From NCBI GenBank assembly GCA_050246015.1, contig JBFWWU010000019.1:1-64000 (forward strand): DNA of 64,000 bases. Reading direction: 5' to 3'. Each line of letters begins with the position of its first letter. Position 1 is the first letter of the stretch. This DNA is from JTS-AC122 sp050246015. GTDB taxonomy: Bacteria; Planctomycetota; Phycisphaerae; Phycisphaerales; UBA1924. Both the position numbers and the translations under genes were made by a program. The notes beneath the pieces are model-generated. The model was given only the letters and a program-made list of their open reading frames with translations. It was not told where the DNA came from and did no database searches. Positions 1 through 8,230 of the stretch are shown in pieces.

Positions 1-1
1 A

Positions 2-118
2 CTGCTTGACAGCCACGCAATGGATAAGCACTGGCCATATGAGCTTATCGGTCCAGGGCAGACTGGTGGGGGAACCACATATCGAATTTTGAAAATGCGA
101 CTTGGGGGCGGGAACTGA
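2..118 (+). CDS. Possible C-terminal end of a protein cut by the window edge
   Basis: A reading frame enters from the left edge and runs 38 codons to a TGA at 116-118. The peptide contains LLDSHAMDKHWPYELIGP and ends MRLGGGN. It reads like an ordinary protein end rather than the Arg/Pro/Gly-rich text of shadow frames in this genome, but no family can be named. A second frame is also open over most of this stretch, so the call is tentative. The DNA here is less G+C-rich than the rest of the window. Confidence 0.35.
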   Translation: MLDSHAMDKHWPYELIGPGQTGGGTTYRILKMRLGGGN

Positions 119-150
119 GGGCCTATAACCTGAAGATGGCGTGAGATCAC

Positions 151-173
151 ACCTATCTAAGTTGTTGATAGGT
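151..173. terminator. Hairpin after the left-edge frame
   Basis: ACCTATC (151-157) pairs with GATAGGT (167-173) around a 9-base loop. It lies about 30 bases after the TGA at 116-118. There is no T run, so it would be a weak terminator at best, or simply a hairpin in the leader region ahead of the promoter at 254. Confidence 0.3.
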
Positions 174-253
174 CGGAATTTACGGTTGATGGCTGGGGGA
201 TGAGGAGAGGTTCGCGCGAAACGAGCCGCGAAAGAGAAAATCTGACAGATTCC

Positions 254-282
254 TTGACACCCCAATGCGCGTGATGTATCTT
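254..282 (+). promoter_or_regulatory. Sigma70-type promoter of the PEP-CTERM-like gene
   Basis: A perfect TTGACA box (254-259) is followed, after exactly 17 bases, by TATCTT (277-282), which matches TATAAT at four of six positions including the first three and the last. Transcription would start near 289-290, giving a leader of about 50 bases before the GTG at 339. This is one of the best promoter matches in the window and implies strong constitutive expression. Confidence 0.7.
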
Positions 283-338
283 CTGGGCGTCGTTGTTGTG
301 TTTTCTATGTGCCCCTCCATATCTGAAGGAGATATCAC

Positions 339-1121
339 GTGAAGAAACTTGCTTTGTTTGGTATTCTCGCCGTCGCGGGCGCTGCGGGCAGCGCTGAGGC
401 TTTCGAGTTCCGCTGCCGCTTCGTTGAGCGCGTCGGGAACACGGACGTCGTCCTCGCCGGCAACACGATCGATGCCACGAACGGCCTCGCTCGTCGTATT
501 CGCATTCAGTTCGGTGTGTTTGATGACGCGGCGGGCGCGGCTCCGGCTGGCGGTTTCGTCGGCTGGAACGTCGGCACGCTGGCGGTGAGCGGCGCGGCCT
601 CGAACTCTGACGAGACCCGTACTCCGGGCCGTCTGGCTCCGTTCAACTTCGGCCCCGGTCCCAACGCGAACGGCAACCCGCCGCTCCCGGGTGGCGATCC
701 GTTCACGATGCTGACGGAAATCGACAACACCCTCGGCACGCAGTCGCCGATCTGGGTGTGCGATGCGAACGGCAACGCTCCTCCCCAGCCGGCGGCTCTG
801 GTTCGTGGTCTGAACACGTTCGTCTCGACGTTCGAGTTCACGATCAACCCGGCCGACATGGGCGCTTCGAGCTACACCGTGACGGCGGGCGGCAACCTGA
901 TCGGCGCCACCGAGTGGCGTACGGTCGGCAACCCGACGCCCCCGGACTGCGGCGATCCGGCCGACCCGGCTGACGATGTCCCGGGCGCCGTGACGTACGC
1001 TCCGTTCCCGACGACTCCGCAGGCGTTCAACTGCGTGCTGAACGTCGAGATCATCCCGGGCCCCGGCTCGGCTGCTCTGCTCGGCCTCGGCGGTCTGCTG
1101 GCGGCTCGTCGTCGTCGCTAA
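339..1121 (+). CDS. Secreted PEP-CTERM-like protein
   Basis: A 260-residue exported protein of unknown function. It starts at GTG 339, with a strong Shine-Dalgarno AAGGAG at 326-331 seven bases upstream. An N-terminal signal peptide (MKKLALFGILAVAGAAGSAEA) is followed by a Gly/Pro/Asn-rich body with several cysteines. The C-terminus has the three parts of an exosortase sorting signal: a Pro-Gly-Pro-Gly-Ser motif, a hydrophobic stretch, and a final Arg cluster (LLAARRRR). Proteins with this tail are processed by exosortase and released at the cell surface. No exosortase gene is in the window. A consensus promoter, strong ribosome site and strong terminator bracket the gene, so it is probably a highly expressed single-gene unit. 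Codon usage is noticeably biased towards C-ending codons, also fitting high expression. Export and sorting are well supported; function is unknown. Confidence 0.85.
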   Translation: MKKLALFGILAVAGAAGSAEAFEFRCRFVERVGNTDVVLAGNTIDATNGLARRIRIQFGVFDDAAGAAPAGGFVGWNVGTLAVSGAASNSDETRTPGRLAPFNFGPGPNANGNPPLPGGDPFTMLTEIDNTLGTQSPIWVCDANGNAPPQPAALVRGLNTFVSTFEFTINPADMGASSYTVTAGGNLIGATEWRTVGNPTPPDCGDPADPADDVPGAVTYAPFPTTPQAFNCVLNVEIIPGPGSAALLGLGGLLAARRRR

Positions 1122-1185
1122 GCGACACGACGCAAGCCCCGGACCAGCAAGTGCGTTCTCCTTGCTGATACGGTGAGTGCATATC

Positions 1186-1221
1186 AAGAACCCCGGCTTC
1201 GGCCGGGGTTCTTCTTTTTTT
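1186..1221 (+). terminator. Rho-independent terminator with UUCG tetraloop
   Basis: A perfect 12-bp stem (1186-1197 with 1202-1213) closes a TTCG loop (1198-1201), giving the very stable C(UUCG)G tetraloop. It is followed by C and seven T residues (1215-1221). It lies 65 bases after the stop of the PEP-CTERM-like gene and just before the end of the convergent gene at 1246. Confidence 0.92.
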
Positions 1222-1245
1222 GATCCAGGATTTCGGGAGTGGAGG

Positions 1246-2670
1246 TCAGGAAATTTCGACGTAGCGCCGGGAGGCGGCGCGGTCGCGGTCGTCGATGGCG
1301 ACGTGGACGCGCATTCCTTTGCGGAGGAGGGCGCTGACGCCGCGTCCGGTGGAGACGAAGACGTGGCGGATGAACTCGGCGGCGGGATCGAGGGCCGTGC
1401 CGGGCGGGAGGGTGAGGCGGATGAGTTCGGCGTGATCAGAGAGCCAGCGGGAGACCTTTTCGAACTCGTCGGAGGCGCGGTCGCCGACGTCGGCGACTTC
1501 GAGCAGGAGGTGGAAGCAGCCGCGGGGATCGAGGGAGAGGACGAGGCTGGGAGCGTAGGGACAGCGGGCCTGGATCGGACGAAGGCCGGGGACGCTGGCG
1601 GCGAGGAGGAGGGTGGATTCGAGCGACTCGAGGAACTGGGGAGTGGGGGCGTGGAGCCCGTCGGGGGGCGGCGAAAGGGACGTGCGAAGCGGGCGAGACT
1701 CGGGGGGCGAGGTGCGAAGGCCGGGCTGTGAGAGTGAAGCGTTCATGAGGGGCATGGGAGCGGGCATGGCGGCATCGCGGGCGGGAGGAACGACCTGAGG
1801 CGGCGAGAAGGATGAGCGGAGGTGGAGGAGTTCGGCGGGGATCTCCGCCGCGGGGGATTCACGCGGGCCATCGAAGATCATGACGGACAGAGCGGACGGA
1901 GCGGTCGGGTCCAGGCGGATGTGGTTGCGGACCGGCAGACCCAGGAGGAGAGAGGCGGCGGAGCAGAAGCGATCGGCGGCGGACTTGGCGGCGGCGTCGG
2001 ACTCGCCGAGGGTGACAAGGCGGACGTCGCAGCGCGGCTTGGAGTCGGCGGCGGTTCGGCGGCCCAGTCCGGCGACGAACATGGTTCGGACGGAGCGGAA
2101 GGCGGCGCTGATCGAATCGGAATCAGGGGCCGCGATGATGGTGACGGCGTCGGCGTCGATGGTGGAACCCAGGGCGGCCTCGCTGTGCGGATCAGGGAGG
2201 AAGACCCAGTGACGGATGTGGGGAGCGAGCCGGCGCAGGGCGTCATGGACCGACCGAGGTGGAGCGGCGTCGAAATCGGGGATGCTGGCGGGGTCGGCGG
2301 AACAGGCGTAGACGCGGCACGCGGGCTCGACGAGACTGAGGATTCCAACAGGCAAGCGACGGGCAGACGCGAGGCTCGCGGCGTAGGAGCGTGCGGCGTC
2401 CAGAGCACCGGAGGCCAGGTGCGAGACGACGAGGCCTTCGAGGGTCGGGGTGGAGGTCGGCGCGGGGGCGGAGGCGGCGAGGGAGGGGGAGTCGGAGGGG
2501 GAGAGGGAGGGGGAAGGAGAGTCGGAGGGAGAGCGATCGGGCTCGATCTCGCCGAGGAAGAGGTGGGCGATGGCGTCGTACTGGTCGGAGCGGGGCGCGA
2601 GGGAGGGACTGGGGTCCGGGGATCTGGAGGTACGGGAGGGCGTAGGGTGAATGGTGGAGGTCGAGTCCAT
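1246..2670 (-). CDS. Unknown protein encoded downstream of ParA
   Basis: A 474-residue protein that I do not recognise. ATG at 2670 is preferred because GGAG (complement of 2677-2680) sits six bases upstream; a TTG four codons earlier is possible. The first 60 or so residues are low-complexity, rich in Ser, Pro and Asp. The next part (about residues 65-200) has alternating hydrophobic strands and helices, with text such as SHLASGALDAARSYAASLA and LPVGILSLVEP, which could be an alpha/beta fold. No Walker motif is visible. It lies 68 bases after the stop of the ParA gene on the same strand, so the two are probably one operon and the product may be the ParA partner or cargo adaptor. That role is inference from position only. 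Confidence 0.65.
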   Translation of the reverse strand: MDSTSTIHPTPSRTSRSPDPSPSLAPRSDQYDAIAHLFLGEIEPDRSPSDSPSPSLSPSDSPSLAASAPAPTSTPTLEGLVVSHLASGALDAARSYAASLASARRLPVGILSLVEPACRVYACSADPASIPDFDAAPPRSVHDALRRLAPHIRHWVFLPDPHSEAALGSTIDADAVTIIAAPDSDSISAAFRSVRTMFVAGLGRRTAADSKPRCDVRLVTLGESDAAAKSAADRFCSAASLLLGLPVRNHIRLDPTAPSALSVMIFDGPRESPAAEIPAELLHLRSSFSPPQVVPPARDAAMPAPMPLMNASLSQPGLRTSPPESRPLRTSLSPPPDGLHAPTPQFLESLESTLLLAASVPGLRPIQARCPYAPSLVLSLDPRGCFHLLLEVADVGDRASDEFEKVSRWLSDHAELIRLTLPPGTALDPAAEFIRHVFVSTGRGVSALLRKGMRVHVAIDDRDRAASRRYVEIS

Positions 2671-2738
2671 TCGGCGCTCCAAAGCACACAGGCCAGGACG
2701 GAGTGGTGAAGGGGGCAGAGCCGGGCTCGACGTGGCGG

Positions 2739-3692
2739 TCAGACGGAGGCAGCCAGGTGAGAGGCCGGCTGGTCGGGGACCAAGACCGAGGGGACGGGGG
2801 TCCCGAGCATTTCGTCGGCGATCTCGCTCATGAGGGAACTGGCGCTGAGAGCGGTGGGGGGCGGGGCCGGAGCATCGGGGTGGGCGAGATCGGGCTCATG
2901 TCGAAGGGCGGGCTTGTTGTCAACGAGCCACTGGGCGAGGGTGCGGTAGTCGATGGCGCCGGCGGAGTCGGGGGCGTATTCGCCGATGGACTGGCCGAAG
3001 GAGGCGGCTTCGCGCAAGCGCTGGTCGAAGCGGATGGGGGAGGGGATGAGTTTGGCGCCGAAGCGTCGGCGGAGTTCGTCGAGGAGTTCGGCGGCCATGA
3101 TGCTGTCGGCGTTGTGGAGGGTGGCGAGGAGGCGGTAGGTGGGGGAGGCGCCGAGTCGGCGGGCGAGGGCCTTGATGGTGTTGACCTGCTTGGTGGCGCC
3201 CTGGAGGGAGAAGAAGCCGGTCTCGACGGGGATGAGGACTTCGTCGGCGGCGACGAGGGCGTTGAAGGCGAGCATGCCGATGGCGGGGGAGCAGTCGATG
3301 AGGCAGATATCGTGGGAGTGGCCGAGGTGACGGAGAACGCGAGCGAGGCGCGTCTCGGCGCCGGGCTGGCCCGCGAAGTCGCCGCGGCTGGCTTCGAGCC
3401 CGGCGAGTTTCATCGTGCTGGGGGCGAGGTCGAGGTTTCGGCTGACCCGCCAGAGGAGCCGATCGTGATCGAATGGGCGCGGGGGATGCTGGGCGAGGGC
3501 GAGCATGGCGTCACCGATGTGGACGTCGATGCGTTGCTCGGGGATGGCCAGGCCGGCGGCGCAGTGACCTTGAGGGTCCATGTCGACCAGGAGGGTCTTG
3601 TAGCCGGCGGCGGCGAAGATGCCGCCGAGGTTGATCGCGGTGGTGGTCTTACCGCATCCGCCCTTTTGATTTACAATTGCAATAGTGCGCAC
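2739..3692 (-). CDS. parA: ParA/MinD-family ATPase
   Basis: A 317-residue P-loop ATPase of the ParA/Soj family. These proteins bind DNA non-specifically as ATP dimers and position chromosomes, plasmids or protein clusters. The protein opens MRTIAIVNQKGGCGKTTTA, with the deviant Walker A signature KGGxGKTT; the second lysine is the catalytic residue and the first is the signature lysine. It continues with LLVDMDPQGH (Walker A') and CLIDCSPAIG (Walker B-like). It starts at GTG 3692, with GAGGAG six bases upstream. No ParB-like gene or parS-like palindrome was recognised nearby. The downstream gene (ending at 1246) is unknown. It is therefore either an orphan chromosomal Soj or a McdA/MipZ-like positioning ATPase. 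The family assignment is firm; the cargo is not known. Confidence 0.93.
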   Translation of the reverse strand: MRTIAIVNQKGGCGKTTTAINLGGIFAAAGYKTLLVDMDPQGHCAAGLAIPEQRIDVHIGDAMLALAQHPPRPFDHDRLLWRVSRNLDLAPSTMKLAGLEASRGDFAGQPGAETRLARVLRHLGHSHDICLIDCSPAIGMLAFNALVAADEVLIPVETGFFSLQGATKQVNTIKALARRLGASPTYRLLATLHNADSIMAAELLDELRRRFGAKLIPSPIRFDQRLREAASFGQSIGEYAPDSAGAIDYRTLAQWLVDNKPALRHEPDLAHPDAPAPPPTALSASSLMSEIADEMLGTPVPSVLVPDQPASHLAASV

Positions 3693-4592
3693 GAATCGCT
3701 CCTCGAGTCATGGAGGACAGAGACGGCACGACACCCCCCGGAACGACAAACCCTGCCGGATTTGGTGGCGAACGCACACCGAGAGTCACTATCGGACCAT
3801 GATACTGGTGAGCATGAAAGAGCCCGAAAAGGTTGCTTTTTTTCGTGACATCAAAATAAATGATGGACGCGCGCGGAGAAGTCGGGGGTGCACGGCGCGT
3901 CGTGAGCGGTGGGTGGGAGTGGTGATGGAGCGGATGAAATCGTGAGACGTCGCGCTGCGCTGAGGAGGTCGCAAGTGCTTGTGAATCAATGACTAAGTGA
4001 GGGAGGTCGGCGGCGTGCGACACGGGGACGTATGGCGCGGGGCGAGGAGGGCACGGGCCGCCCGGAGCGATGGTCGGCGGAGCCGACTTCGTGGGGAGTT
4101 CGCAGAGAGAGGTCCTTGAAGGAGCGGCTGAGAAGATAAGGTTCTGGCGACAACGTTATTGCGGCGGAGGGCGGAGGACGGCGAACGCCCGCGAACACCG
4201 TGGGAGGAAGATGCAGCCGGAGCAGCGGATGGCGCGCATCGGGGGGCGTGGGCGGGTGGGGTGGATCGGGGAGGAAGAGGAGCGATGAGCAAGAGATTTC
4301 GGCCGGGGCGTGCGCGAACGGCGCATTGTTCAGCGGGGGGCGGCTGCCGCGCGTTGATCGCGGCGGGAAGCAGCGCGGCCCGGCTTGGCGAATCGGCAAT
4401 AACATGAGCCGAAGCGTGGGCGATTGGTGCGAAGTGGAGGACGCGCATGCCGGCGCGATCGACGTGCACGCGGGGGGGGCACGGAGAAAGGAAGTCCAGA
4501 TGACCGGACATTCAGGCAGCGTGCAGCGCTCGGGGGGTCGAGCGGAAGGCTGGCGGTCGGAGGCCCAAGGGGGAGCGACTGAACGAGGCATC
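3693..4592. other. Intergenic stretch of about 0.9 kb between parA and the beta-helix gene
   Basis: No convincing gene is visible on either strand; the open frames here are Arg/Pro/Gly-rich. An A/T-rich patch around 3828-3865 contains a T run preceded by an imperfect hairpin. A perfect short hairpin, GTCGGC-GGA-GCCGAC, lies near 4073-4087. The parA leader should lie in 3693-3800. The beta-helix reading frame stays open upstream to about 4200, but that translation looks non-coding. Confidence 0.55.
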
Positions 4593-5579
4593 ATGGGACG
4601 GGACGGGACGATGAGTGCGGCGCGTGGGCGGCGGGCGCCGCGGAGGTCGATGCGGGCGCTGCCGGTCACGGAGGGGGACGCGGAATGCGTGGTGCGAATC
4701 GGTGAGCCGGGCACGTATTACGTCGATCGGGCGATCGGATGGGAAGTGGGGAAGCACGGGATCGTGATCGATTCGTGCGGAGTGTGGATGGACCTGAATG
4801 GGTACGAACTGGTGGGAGGGGAGGGGTCGCGGAGCGGGATCGAGGTCAGGGCTGAGGCGGGCGCGGTGATTCGGGGTGGGACGATTCGCGGGTGGGGCGA
4901 ACACGGGATCGACGCGAGCGAATCGGCGTGCACGCGAGTGGAAGCGGCGCGGTGCGTTGAGAACGCACGGGACGGCGTGCGACTGGGGCCGAGCGGCTTG
5001 GCGGACGACGTGATGGCGTGCGACAACGGCGGGGCGGGGATCGAGGCGGGGGCGGGGTGCACGCTGCGGGATTGTCAAGCGTTTTCGAATGCGTCGCACG
5101 GGCTGGTGTGCGAGGAGTCGTGCCGCGTGATTGATTCGTTGGCGACGGCGAACGCGGGGGACGGGATGGCGCTGGGGGCGGGGTCGCAGGCGCGGGGGTC
5201 GGCCTCGCGGCACAACCTGGGCAGTGGGTTCCGGGTGGGCGAACTTGGGTCGTTGATCGAGTGCGACGCGATGGGGAACGAGGGGGACGGGATCGTGGTG
5301 GGGAGTGACGGGGTGGTGATGCGGTGCCGGAGTCATGGGTCGCGGCGGGGCGCGGGGATCCGGGTGAAGGGGCAGGGGTCGCGCATTGATGAGAACACGT
5401 GCCTGGAGAACCGAGTGGGGATAGCGGCGGAGCGGGGCGGCAACATGGTGACGCGGAACGCGATCGGGGCGAGTGTCGAGGCGGCGATCGACGCGGCGCC
5501 GGGGAATCGGGTGGGGCGGCTGGCGGGGCCGCCGGGGTCTGCGCAGGGGGACGCGGGGTGGTCGAACGTAGTCCTGTAG
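4593..5579 (+). CDS. Right-handed parallel beta-helix repeat protein
   Basis: About 328 residues from ATG 4593, which has GAGG five bases upstream. ATG 4611 and ATG 4500 (with AGGAAG upstream) are alternatives. From about residue 30 on, the protein is built of short repeats typical of pectate-lyase-like or NosD-like beta helices: GIEVRAEAGAVIRGGTIRGW, DGVRLGPSG, GIEAGAGCTLRDC, DGMALGAGS, DGIVVGSDG and GIRVKGQGSRIDEN. Each turn is about 21-24 residues with conserved Gly, Asn and Asp. Such folds bind or cleave polysaccharides or act as surface adhesins. No clear signal peptide is seen with any start, which is unusual for this class. No catalytic residues can be assigned. The next gene (ending 5625) is convergent. 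The fold is confident; the function is unknown. Confidence 0.75.
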   Translation: MGRDGTMSAARGRRAPRRSMRALPVTEGDAECVVRIGEPGTYYVDRAIGWEVGKHGIVIDSCGVWMDLNGYELVGGEGSRSGIEVRAEAGAVIRGGTIRGWGEHGIDASESACTRVEAARCVENARDGVRLGPSGLADDVMACDNGGAGIEAGAGCTLRDCQAFSNASHGLVCEESCRVIDSLATANAGDGMALGAGSQARGSASRHNLGSGFRVGELGSLIECDAMGNEGDGIVVGSDGVVMRCRSHGSRRGAGIRVKGQGSRIDENTCLENRVGIAAERGGNMVTRNAIGASVEAAIDAAPGNRVGRLAGPPGSAQGDAGWSNVVL

Positions 5580-5624
5580 AACGCTGGACGCTGGATTTCG
5601 GGCGGGCCGACGGGGAGGGGCTGT

Positions 5625-6317
5625 TCAGGAGATCGGGTCGGACTCGCCGAGCGACGCGGCGAGTCGGCGGACGGCGAGTTTGAGTTGCTGGACTTCGGAT
5701 TCGAGCGAGGCGATGCGTTGTTCGAGAGCGGGGGAGGCGGGGCCGGGGGGAGCGGCATCGACGGTGGTATCGGAGTCGAGGAGGGAACCGTGGTGAGGGG
5801 CGTCGAGCGGGTGGAGATCGGGGCAGAGGAGTTGGACGTAGCGTTTGGCGCGCTGGCCGGGGGCGGGGTGGATTTCCTTGAGGAGCGGGCCGGTGGGGAC
5901 GGAGCGGGAGCACAGGCCGTTGATGAGTGATTGGGTCTGCTCGATGGAATCGAGCGGGTGCATGCGGGAGGCGTGGGCGCGGAGTTCGCCGATGGCCTGG
6001 GGGCCGCGGAGGAGGAGTTCGGTGAGGATGACGAGTTCTTCGGTGGAGACGCCGAGGGTTTCGCGGGCGACGTGACGGAACTTGGAGACGCGGCTGCCGG
6101 AGAGCATGGCTTCGCGGACGAGGGATTTTTTGCGGAGGCCGTCGATGGCGTCGAAGACGCGTTCCTCGGAGAGGTTGGTGACGGGGTCGCGGTTGTTCTT
6201 CTGGTTGCAGGCCAGGACGAGGGAGTTGAGGGTGAGGGGGTACTGGGCGGGGGTGGTGAGGGCTTTTTCGACGAGGACGCCGAGGACGCGGCATTCGTCG
6301 CGTGTGAGGGGGAGCAT
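5625..6317 (-). CDS. YceH-like DUF480 protein
   Basis: A 230-residue DUF480 (YceH) family protein. The start at ATG 6317 gives the family N-terminus (MLPLTRDECRVLGVLVEKAL); longer upstream extensions do not look like protein. The core contains the strongly conserved family text PLTLNSLVLACNQKNNRDPV and a later ELLLRGPQAIGELR segment, together forming two winged-helix-like domains. The last 45 residues or so end in a heptad-rich helix (LEQRIASLESEVQQLKLAV), probably a coiled coil. The family is conserved in many bacteria and resembles DNA-binding proteins, but its role is poorly defined. It diverges from citrate synthase across a 515-base gap. Confidence 0.88.
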   Translation of the reverse strand: MLPLTRDECRVLGVLVEKALTTPAQYPLTLNSLVLACNQKNNRDPVTNLSEERVFDAIDGLRKKSLVREAMLSGSRVSKFRHVARETLGVSTEELVILTELLLRGPQAIGELRAHASRMHPLDSIEQTQSLINGLCSRSVPTGPLLKEIHPAPGQRAKRYVQLLCPDLHPLDAPHHGSLLDSDTTVDAAPPGPASPALEQRIASLESEVQQLKLAVRRLAASLGESDPIS

Positions 6318-6626
6318 GGGGGAGAGTGTACGAGGGGGGAACTCGGCCGCCGCTGGGCGGCAAGTCCGCGTGGTTCTTCCTTCGTGATTGGGTTGGCCTG
6401 CTCGGCGCGGGTGTAGTCCATGATCGTGGCGCCGCATCCTGACCCCCGACGGTGCCAAAGGATGTAGTCCCGCGCGTCAGCCCCGTGACAAATCTCGATA
6501 CTCCATGGAAGGTGCGTTCTGCGTGCCCCGTTCCTTCGCCCCGCCGGGTCGAACCAGGAGGCAGCGGCGGCATGGTTCGCCACGAGTTGCGCTCGCGGAC
6601 TCGCTCCACTCGTGGCTACACCCCGG

Positions 6627-6642
6627 CGCCCCTACCGGGGCG
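6627..6642. repeat. Short palindromic element
   Basis: A six-base-pair perfect stem, CGCCCC/GGGGCG, with a four-base loop (TACC). The preceding text (CGTGGCTACACCCC) partly resembles, in opposite orientation, the CGCCCT-TCGC-AGGGCG element and its GTGACTACG flank at 60544. It is probably a member of a dispersed palindromic repeat family. Confidence 0.5.
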
Positions 6643-6689
6643 AAGACATGTGCCACGATGATGGAAGAGCACCCGCTGGGGCGACAGGA

Positions 6690-6718
6690 TTGCGAGGGGA
6701 GGAAGAGGCCGCTATAGT
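6690..6718 (+). promoter_or_regulatory. Probable gltA promoter
   Basis: TTGCGA (6690-6695, four of six to TTGACA) is separated by 17 bases from TATAGT (6713-6718, five of six to TATAAT). Transcription would begin near 6725, giving a leader of about 110 bases before the ATG at 6834. Confidence 0.55.
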
Positions 6719-6833
6719 GCGGCCCGCATTGGGAAAAGTGGTTGATCGGAGCCGCGTGGTGTCGCGGGCCGGGTGCGGTTTGTTCGGGGCTGGGGGGGTG
6801 GTGGTGATCTCTCTCGCCGAAGGATGTCAGTCA

Positions 6834-7964
6834 ATGAGCGTGACGAACAAGGGACTGGAAGGCGTGGTGGCCGCGGATACGAAGATGTCGTTCATCGACG
6901 GTGAGAAGGGGGTGCTGGAGTACGTGGGGATCCCGATCGACGACCTGGCGCGGAACTCGTCGTTTGAAGAGACGGTGTATCTGCTGTGGAACTTCCGGCT
7001 GCCGACGAAGGGGGAACTGGAGAAGTTCAAGGGGGATCTGAGGTCGCGGTATTCGCTGCCCAAGGGGATGCTGGGGCACATCACGTCGCTGCCGAAGGAC
7101 GCGCAGCCGATGCACATGCTGCGGACGATGGTGTCGATGCTGAGTCTGTACGACGCGACGCCGAACGCGATCGACCTGGCGTCGGCGCGGGACAAGGCGC
7201 TGAACATGCTGGCGTGGGCGCCGGCGATCGTGGCGGGGTTTGACCGGTATCGGCGTGGGGAGGGGGTTGTGGAGCCGAACAAGAATCTGTCGTTCGCGGC
7301 GAACTTCCTGTGGATGCTGAACGGGAAGGAGCCGACGGCGACGATGGAGCGGGCGTTTGACGCGTGCATGATCCTGCACGCGGATCACGGGCTGAACAAC
7401 TCGACGTTCACGGCGCGGGTGATTTCGTCGACGCACTCGGACATGTATTCGTGCATCACGGGGGCGATCGGGTCGCTGCGGGGTCCGCGGCACGGCGGGG
7501 CGAATGAAGACGTGATGAAGATGCTGGGGCAGATCCCGACGGTGGCGGACTGCGAGGGGTTCATCCAGAACAAACTGGACAAGAAGGAACTGATCGCGGG
7601 GTTCGGGCACCGGGTGTACAAGGCGTACGACCCGCGGGCGACGTACCTGAAGACGCTGGCGAAGCAACTGGCGACGGACACGGGGAACGTGGCGTTGTAC
7701 GAGAAGTCGCAGGCGATCGAGCAGGTGATGCTGCGGGAGAAGGCGGCGAAGGGGATCTATCCGAACGTGGATTTCTACTCGGCGACGACGTATCACTGCA
7801 TCGGGCTGAAGTTGGACTTGTTCACGCCGATGTTTGCGCTGTCGCGGATCGCGGGGTGGGCGGGGCACGTGATCGAGGATCTGTCGGACAGCCGGCTGTA
7901 TCGACCGACGGCGAACTACGTGGGGCCGCACGCGGCGCCGTATACGCCGATTGAGAAGCGGTGA
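6834..7964 (+). CDS. gltA: Citrate synthase
   Basis: A 376-residue citrate synthase, which condenses acetyl-CoA and oxaloacetate at the entry of the TCA cycle. ATG 6834 is chosen because the family N-terminus starts there (MSVTNKGLEGVVAADT) and AAGGA lies about ten bases upstream; the frame stays open further left but reads as non-coding. The three active-site residues are visible: His220 in RGPRHGGAN, His259 in GFGHRVYKAYDPRA and Asp313 in YPNVDFYSA. HADHGLNNSTF precedes them. The length is that of the short, Gram-positive/archaeal-like form, some of which also act as 2-methylcitrate synthase, so substrate range is not certain. It is transcribed alone from a good promoter match. Confidence 0.96.
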   Translation: MSVTNKGLEGVVAADTKMSFIDGEKGVLEYVGIPIDDLARNSSFEETVYLLWNFRLPTKGELEKFKGDLRSRYSLPKGMLGHITSLPKDAQPMHMLRTMVSMLSLYDATPNAIDLASARDKALNMLAWAPAIVAGFDRYRRGEGVVEPNKNLSFAANFLWMLNGKEPTATMERAFDACMILHADHGLNNSTFTARVISSTHSDMYSCITGAIGSLRGPRHGGANEDVMKMLGQIPTVADCEGFIQNKLDKKELIAGFGHRVYKAYDPRATYLKTLAKQLATDTGNVALYEKSQAIEQVMLREKAAKGIYPNVDFYSATTYHCIGLKLDLFTPMFALSRIAGWAGHVIEDLSDSRLYRPTANYVGPHAAPYTPIEKR

Positions 7965-8144
7965 CGCAGAGATGGAAGAGGTCACGTGACGGCGTGGCAC
8001 GGTGGGAAGGTTGCTCGGTGCCAACGGCTTTCCAGGACCGTGCCATTCGGTGGCCATCCGGTTGCACAGCGATCTTGAGTTGGGCGCTCGGCGTTCGTTC
8101 TAAAGCCAGTTCATACTAGAGGTGGGGGGAAACAGGCGGACTCT

Positions 8145-8172
8145 GCCGGGCGGGACGCCCGGTCCACTGCCC
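8145..8172. repeat. GGA-loop palindromic repeat, copy 1
   Basis: CCGGGCG, loop GGA, CGCCCGG, then TCCACTGCCC. It lies in the 266-base gap between gltA and priA. It is the same element, with the same loop and flank, as the copies at 14787, 17067 (inverted), 17191 and 21532. Confidence 0.8.
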
Positions 8173-8230
8173 ATGTTGCCAGGCCTGGATTTCATCCGCG
8201 CTAGCCTGGGCCGGATGTACCATTGGAGCG

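Larger units (their letters stand above)
6318..6833. other. Divergent intergenic region between the DUF480 gene and gltA
   Basis: About 515 bases with no credible gene. It holds a short palindrome, CGCCCC-TACC-GGGGCG (6627-6642), of the dispersed-repeat type seen also near 60.5 kb, and a good promoter match for citrate synthase at 6690-6718. A promoter for the DUF480 gene must lie in the left part, but none stands out. Confidence 0.6.

Noticed and set aside
1822..2709. A 295-codon plus-strand frame opposite the ParA partner gene
   Set aside because: Gly/Arg/Val-rich shadow text. The minus strand has a proper ribosome site, operon position and mixed secondary-structure pattern.
3789..4023. 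Small minus-strand genes in the gap upstream of parA
   Set aside because: Candidates read as His/Pro/Arg-rich strings and lack ribosome sites. The parA leader is expected in this stretch.
4200..4592. Upstream extension of the beta-helix reading frame
   Set aside because: The translation is Gly/Arg/Ser-rich without structure, and the repeats begin only after about 4680. ATG 4593 has a reasonable ribosome site.
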